From Montifringilla adamsi (taxonomy: Eukaryota; Chordata; Aves; Passeriformes; Passeridae), in NCBI GenBank assembly GCA_017590115.1, contig JAGGNK010008892.1, forward strand, positions 62,001-126,000: a DNA stretch of 64,000 nt, written 5' to 3'. The notes under the pieces are model-generated. The model saw only the letters and a program-made list of their open reading frames with translations, was not told the DNA's origin and searched no databases. Each line of letters begins with the position of its first letter. Within the stretch, counting starts at the first letter, position 1. A program made the translations under genes and the position numbers. Positions 58,508-64,000 of the stretch are shown here, piece by piece.

Positions 58508-61500
58508 CTAGGAAAAAAAAATTAAAAATTAAAAGTTTACATTCACATATCATCAGCCTCATATTTTACACATTTAATATATTTATATGCCTAAACAATG
58601 GACTTCTTGAAAATACCGAGCTTATAACTCCCACTGTACTAAAGAGGGTATTCTAACTTTTCTGCTACTATATTTAAATCTGCATTAAAACCAGTTAATG
58701 CAAGAAACAAGAAAAACAATGAGGGATGTTTCCTTAGCAAGGAAATGGAAGATAAGAAAGGAAGGAATAAAGAGAGAGAGAAGTAATGATACATCCCTAC
58801 ACTTCAGAAAATTGTCTCCTTAATACTCTAAGTACTCATGATGACAACAGGAAGACAGGAAAAAGGAGGAAAAGATTATGAGAAAGGAATCCAAAAGACA
58901 GAAACAAATAAAATTAATAAAACTAGTAGCCCTTGATCTACCAGCTGCGTTGCAAAACAAGTAAAAACCACCTAAAATATTTTTCCAAAATAACACTTTA
59001 GGAAAAAAAACAAATCAAACATTTTACCAACAGCATAAAATAACAGAAAGTAACAAATCATAAAGCAACATATCTACACTTCAAAATAAATGCTCAAGTT
59101 ACACGCTTTATTAGGCGAAGTGCACTTCCCTTTTACAGTTGTTGCTACAGAGACCTAGATGTTTCCCCCATCATGGAAAACATTTCTTCAGTTTTAACGT
59201 AACATTAACTGGTTTGTTACACCTCTTCCTAGGTGGGTAACACCCAGGTCTGATGTGCTACCAAAATTCACCCCTTTACAAGAAAGAGAGGGGTTTTGCC
59301 ATAGACAATATACTTTCCTTAAGAACAGTAGTATTTATGAACAGACTTCATGAACAGAGCTAAACTAGTAAGACTTTATTTAAATAACGCTCCATTTTGG
59401 CATTAAACAACAGAACTAACTTCTCCTGAGTTGACAATTTGTAATCAAGACTTGTACTGCTTTATCAGGATGAATTCAGTCATCATCTCATTTCATCAAG
59501 AAGGAAAGCTGAAGCAGCTATGTAGATGAACTAGGAGATTTAAAACTATGCATTTCATCATTGTCAGTCCTTCCAGCATTTACAAAATGCTTTCAGGTGG
59601 AGTTTGACAAAATAAACCAGTACATCACTTGCTCACTTGCTGTTCTTTAGCCTTGTGAAAAACATGCACAAGATGTTGAGAACTGTACTTTGCAATGCTT
59701 CTGAAAATAAAATTTGCTACAATTCTTTTTCCCCACTAACTCTGTGAAAGAGAAATACAAGAAATGTTAATCTTCCAGTGTCTAATAAATACATTATTAA
59801 TTACAGATTAAATGAAACTACTTAAACACCATTAGTGTCATTTCAGATGAGAATAATTTGCAAAGTTCGCAAGAAAAATAGTTTATAATGACTAAATTAT
59901 CAGCATAGTTAATAATAAATGGACTGACAAAAAAAGACAGACTTGGAAACAGCAACACATCTACTAGACCTACAGATAAGTGCTGCGATATGCATGCAGT
60001 GTCTTGCATGATACTGCATGCACATCACAGTTGAAGTCCAAAGCTGAGTCACTCAGACCAAACACAGTTTAAGAAATATAACAGAAAAAAGCCCACCCAG
60101 CTATTCATATTAGCAAAACAGCGATCAACTGTAATCCAGTATATCCACTGGCAAGATTTTAACATCTTTATGTAAGTTTGTTAAAAGAGCCTTCATATTC
60201 TGGTCATACCATGACTTGGTCTTCCATGACCACCTTCAGTCTCAAAAACAGGAAAGCTAAAGTAATGAAGGCTGCCCCCAGGAATTTTTGGATAGTATGA
60301 AAGACAAACTTGCACCTCATCACGCACCACTGCCTTTCCAGGCCTTTGGTCTAGTAAGCTGAAGAATGTTCAGATGCAAAATAAAAGGCATCAGAGTACC
60401 AATATTAAATCAAAAGTATATCAGCTTATTTATACATTTTGAATAGATTCTAAGCTTCAATACTGTCTGCAATCAAATTCAGGCCCCAAAGAAAAATCAA
60501 ATTTTCAACTCTTTATCATTAATCTTTTCCTCTTAGTTAATGTAAATCTTTCTCAATTTCAGTGGATCATATATAACAACCCAAATGTAATTTCAAAACA
60601 CACTACATTTTTTCTGCTTAGTTTCTGAGTTTCCAGTTATTATCCCAAGAATTAAATATACTCCTCATATCCTCCTCCAAATTTAGAGTAAAAATTTTGG
60701 TTTCAATACACAAAGCAAGCTTTAAAAATTATATAGATTATCTATCAGTTTTAGCATTAAAATGCTAGATATTATTTTTGCTTATATTTTATTTTGTAAA
60801 GCATTATATAAAACACATTAGAGTTAGCAAGTTAAAGTTAGATCCATTTCACAGCAGAGATCCCTTACAAAAAATCTTCACAGCACAACTCTGACACACA
60901 ACCAAATTCAGAGGAAAAATACAGAGTATTTTGTAACTTAGTAGGTAAAAACTACAACTGACTCACCCATATTACACTAGTTTCTACTGCACTCAAGTGA
61001 ATGTAGTTAGTACTTGTGTCAGAATCTTGCATTTTTAATAAGGTTATACTGAACCACTGACAGGTAATAATCTCATCAGGCCTTCAATTACTTTGGCATG
61101 GTGCCCACATGACCTGAACATCAATTTCTTCTTACACTACAGCTATGCTACATTCTGACAGCACAGTACCAAGTAGCCTCTGAAACCTTAGAACCATAGA
61201 ATCATTAATGTTGGAAAAGGCCTCTAGCACTGAACTCAACAATCCAACCTGGCCCCACCATGCTCATCACTAAACCACATTTTCAAGCGCCACACCCACA
61301 TGGCCTTCTGAACACTTCCAGGGACAGCATGACATCCCTGGGCAGTCTATTCCAATGCCTGATGTTTCAGTGGAGGAATTTTTCCTATTATCCCATACAA
61401 CCCTTCCCTGGCACAATTTGAGGCCATCTCCTCTTATCCTGTCACTTGCTACCTGGGAGAAGAGACCAGCCTCCACCTCACCACACCTTCGTTTCAGGTG

Positions 61501-64000
61501 GTTGTAGGGAGTGCTAAGGTGCCCCTGAGCCTCCTTTTCTCCAGGCCAAACAAACCCTGCTCCTTCAGTCTTATCCTTCTAAATTACCTTGCCCAGGACA
61601 CCTATCTGCACCACCTGGTCTGAGTCTTGCCACAGCTACCTGTATCTTACTGTATTTAACAGAAATAGAAAAATTGCACTGAGAAATACGGAGAGTTGGA
61701 GGAACTGGAATGTTGTCCTGAAGTGCTAAAATGACTGCTGTCCCACTTTTCCAGAAAAAGGAAGTGGCTTTTCTTCTTCTCTTTCACTGAATCTGGGAAT
61801 GGGAAAAACTCCCTTGAAGAATGCTAGGTAAATAACACGATCATTTATGGTCTCGTCACACTCCAGTGCAAGCCTTACACAGAGGTAACCTGTCAGGAAA
61901 CTGATCCCCATGGCAAGGCTGCCTCTGCACATCTTTGAAGGTTGCCACTGACAAGCAACTCTGTACTGAGCAATAACAACAACTGCCCATTTGGAATTGC
62001 AAATATTTTCTGCAACTTAAATAAAATTTCAACAACAAAACAGAGCAAACAACCTGAAGACTGTTAAGAACAAGATTCTAGGGACAAGACAACAGCACTT
62101 TGCAACAAAATCCTGATTTTTAACTTTTTGATGAAGATTTTAAGGTGCCTTTGATCCAGGTACTTTGGTTTTTTCTTAAAACATAAAGAGGACTACCCGT
62201 TGTCATTATTCTTGGATTCAAGCAATGTAGGAATGAGAGAGGAAGAAAGGAAAGATAAGAATTACAGATGAAGAAATATTTACTGTACTGAAGATATTAT
62301 ATAGCTTTAATGACAAGCTATGCCCACATTTTGACATATCCAGTTCATAATTTTTTTCTCCAAATGAAGTTTAAAAACTCATTTGAAGATGGTAAAAGGC
62401 CTATATGGTAATGTTCCACTGACATTATTTCCAAAAACTGTTACCTCTTATACCCCAAAACTTGCAGAAATAATTAGCCCTCTCTCAAAATTCATCTTCA
62501 ATTCAAACTGAACAAACATCCACATTTACTGCCATAAACCAGCCAGCAAACCAATTTTTTTTTTTTTTTCCTAGTATTTCTGATGATGCTTGATGATTCA
62601 CACTATTCATAGCCCTGGCAAAAGGAATGACATGAATCAGTAAGTTGCAGCTGAATTGTATGCATTTGGCAGCAAAAGCCCCTCAAACCTCCAGGGGCTG
62701 AGTACTGAGTGCTAAAGCCAACTCAAGAGTTCAACCTTGCCTTTAAAAGTCTAGCAGTTTAAGGTGTGAACACTGCTATTCCATGTGACCACTATTCTAT
62801 GGTACCACAGGCTCCCAGGGCATAGCAGAAATGTTTTAAGAACTCAGATGAGTTGCTACCTTTGCTATGTAACCCCGGTCTTAGAAAGCAGCCTGTTTTT
62901 CTGAAGGAAAGTAAGAGCATCACAGCCTCTTTCTTCCTGTACCACCCCAACTTTTACTGAAGAACACAACAGAAAAGGTCAGCAGGAACATTTGTACAGA
63001 CTACACAGCTATTTCTGCTCCACACAGACAGGAGGAGTAGGGTCACAGAAAGGCTGGGATCTCTAATGACATCTATTTTCAGTTAAGATTCTCTAGCCTT
63101 ACAGATTCTTTAGGAAAAATATTTGCAGATGGCCCATCAATCTGTGCTGTGCTCCCCTCCCCCTCCCTCACAAACACCCTGAGCATCTGCTGTACCATTG
63201 TTTAACAGCACCGCAGCTTTGCACAAAGACTGGGTCTCAAAACCTGGAGATTTATGTGCAGGCTGAGGCACAACTGTCCTGCACATATCAACTTGACGTT
63301 GGTCTCAAGGTGACTAACAACGTCCATACTCTCCACATGCAAGTCTCTCCATAAACAGCAAAATATTGTCTCTGAAAGATTAGTGCTGCAAAACAATGTC
63401 ATTCAGTTCAGTGGGATTTCATTGTTATGAGCAATGGTATAAAGAATCTTATATGCCAGCATAGAAAAATTCTTGACAATGCTTTACTTACAGATAGGTT
63501 TTACACATACTACAAATAATGCTTTTCAAGTCTGCATATACCCAGAATATATCTAGAAAATGACTGTGACTACACTCTCACATTTGTTATAAACAGACTC
63601 ACTTAAAACTTACAGTAAGCATTTTAAAGACACAAGAGGTTTGCAATTTAACTTGCAGCATAAATGTTACATATGTCACAGAACACTGCTTCAAAAGCCT
63701 GTATATTCTCACAAGAACTCCCCTTCTAAGAGAAAGAAGTTATTTTCCCTCCCTTCTCTGCACTGTCAAAATAACTAATCAGCTGGGGAGAACCACAGAC
63801 TGACTGGGAGTGCAAGACTTAGTCTTACCACCAGCTCTGGATGCATAGAAGTGACAGCACTATAATGGATCAATCCTACAGTCAGCTCTGTGCATGCTTG
63901 CCTAATTCCAAGAATAACCTCCTTTCAAATGCCACATGCCTTTTGGAATACTGAAAATGCATTTATTTTTTGAAATATGCAGGACATCTTCATGAAAAAC
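58508..64000 (-). other. BAZ1A: BAZ1A intron, continuing past the right edge
   Basis: I searched for the exons that should come next upstream (the acidic Ser/Asp-rich segment and the WAC domain) and found none, so the intron is at least 5.5 kb. It contains a CR1 fragment (61190-61640). The rest shows no gene, RNA gene or clear repeat. Confidence 0.7.
61190..61640 (-). mobile_element. CR1-type LINE fragment, 3' end
   Basis: Read on the minus strand this has the CR1 3' layout: a coding-tail relic (near 61380-61480), then a segment around 61300-61350, then a tail ending in the complement of ATAGAATCATTAATGTTGG at 61195-61213. It differs clearly from the copy at 49.5-50.05 kb, suggesting another subfamily or age. 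It is truncated and non-coding, and lies sense to BAZ1A. Confidence 0.85.

Noticed and set aside
60200..60260. Possible extra exon with a GT donor (minus strand) in the right-hand intron
   Set aside because: The translation does not match the expected BAZ1A segment upstream of the first exon seen, and no matching acceptor or conserved frame was found.
1..64000. CRISPR arrays, prophage, tRNA or rRNA genes, or an undescribed defence-type system
   Set aside because: None of the required repeat or gene patterns is present. The window is an ordinary vertebrate two-gene locus.

Overview
This is vertebrate, and most likely avian, genomic DNA. Genes have many short exons joined by GT-AG introns, promoters sit in CpG islands, and the repeats are CR1-type LINE fragments and solo LTRs. 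Small introns and the CR1 content suggest a bird; a passerine is possible but is inference. Nothing prokaryotic is present: no operons, tRNA or rRNA genes, CRISPR arrays or phage-like blocks.

Two protein-coding genes can be reconstructed exon by exon, both on the minus strand and in the order also known around human chromosome 14q13 (SNX6 - CFL2 - BAZ1A). (1) CFL2, muscle cofilin: exons at 7733-8040, 7560-7636 and 7356-7468, a 3' UTR of about 2.3 kb to the left, and a CpG island at about 8.8-9.7 kb. The exon holding only the start ATG is not visible and probably lies in the 5-N assembly gap at 9253-9257. (2) BAZ1A (ACF1), the large regulatory subunit of the ACF/CHRAC chromatin remodellers: 23 coding exons from 58507 down to 21472, encoding 1380 residues plus the stop codon. 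These carry an AT-hook-like motif, coiled-coil stretches, the DDT/WHIM region, a PHD finger and a C-terminal bromodomain. The N-terminal WAC-domain exons lie beyond the right edge.

Layout: 1-5.07 kb intergenic, nothing recognised; 5.08-8.04 kb CFL2 3' UTR and coding exons; 8.04-9.25 kb CFL2 intron 1, running into a CpG island; 9.8-20.6 kb intergenic, with a second unassigned CpG island (12.48-13.30 kb), a CR1 fragment (16.5 kb) and a probable antisense LTR (17.5-18.15 kb); 20.65-58.5 kb BAZ1A; 58.5-64 kb BAZ1A intron. Transposon fragments in BAZ1A introns are CR1 at 49.5-50.05 kb, an LTR at 57.55-58.17 kb and CR1 at 61.2-61.6 kb.

The two genes are linked by synteny, not by a shared pathway. 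CFL2 severs and depolymerises actin filaments in the cytoplasm. BAZ1A helps SNF2H/SMARCA5 space nucleosomes in the nucleus. I found no undescribed system. The observations most worth checking are a GC-AG intron in the BAZ1A DDT domain, the missing CFL2 start exon, the orphan CpG island and a perfect 16-bp intronic hairpin.
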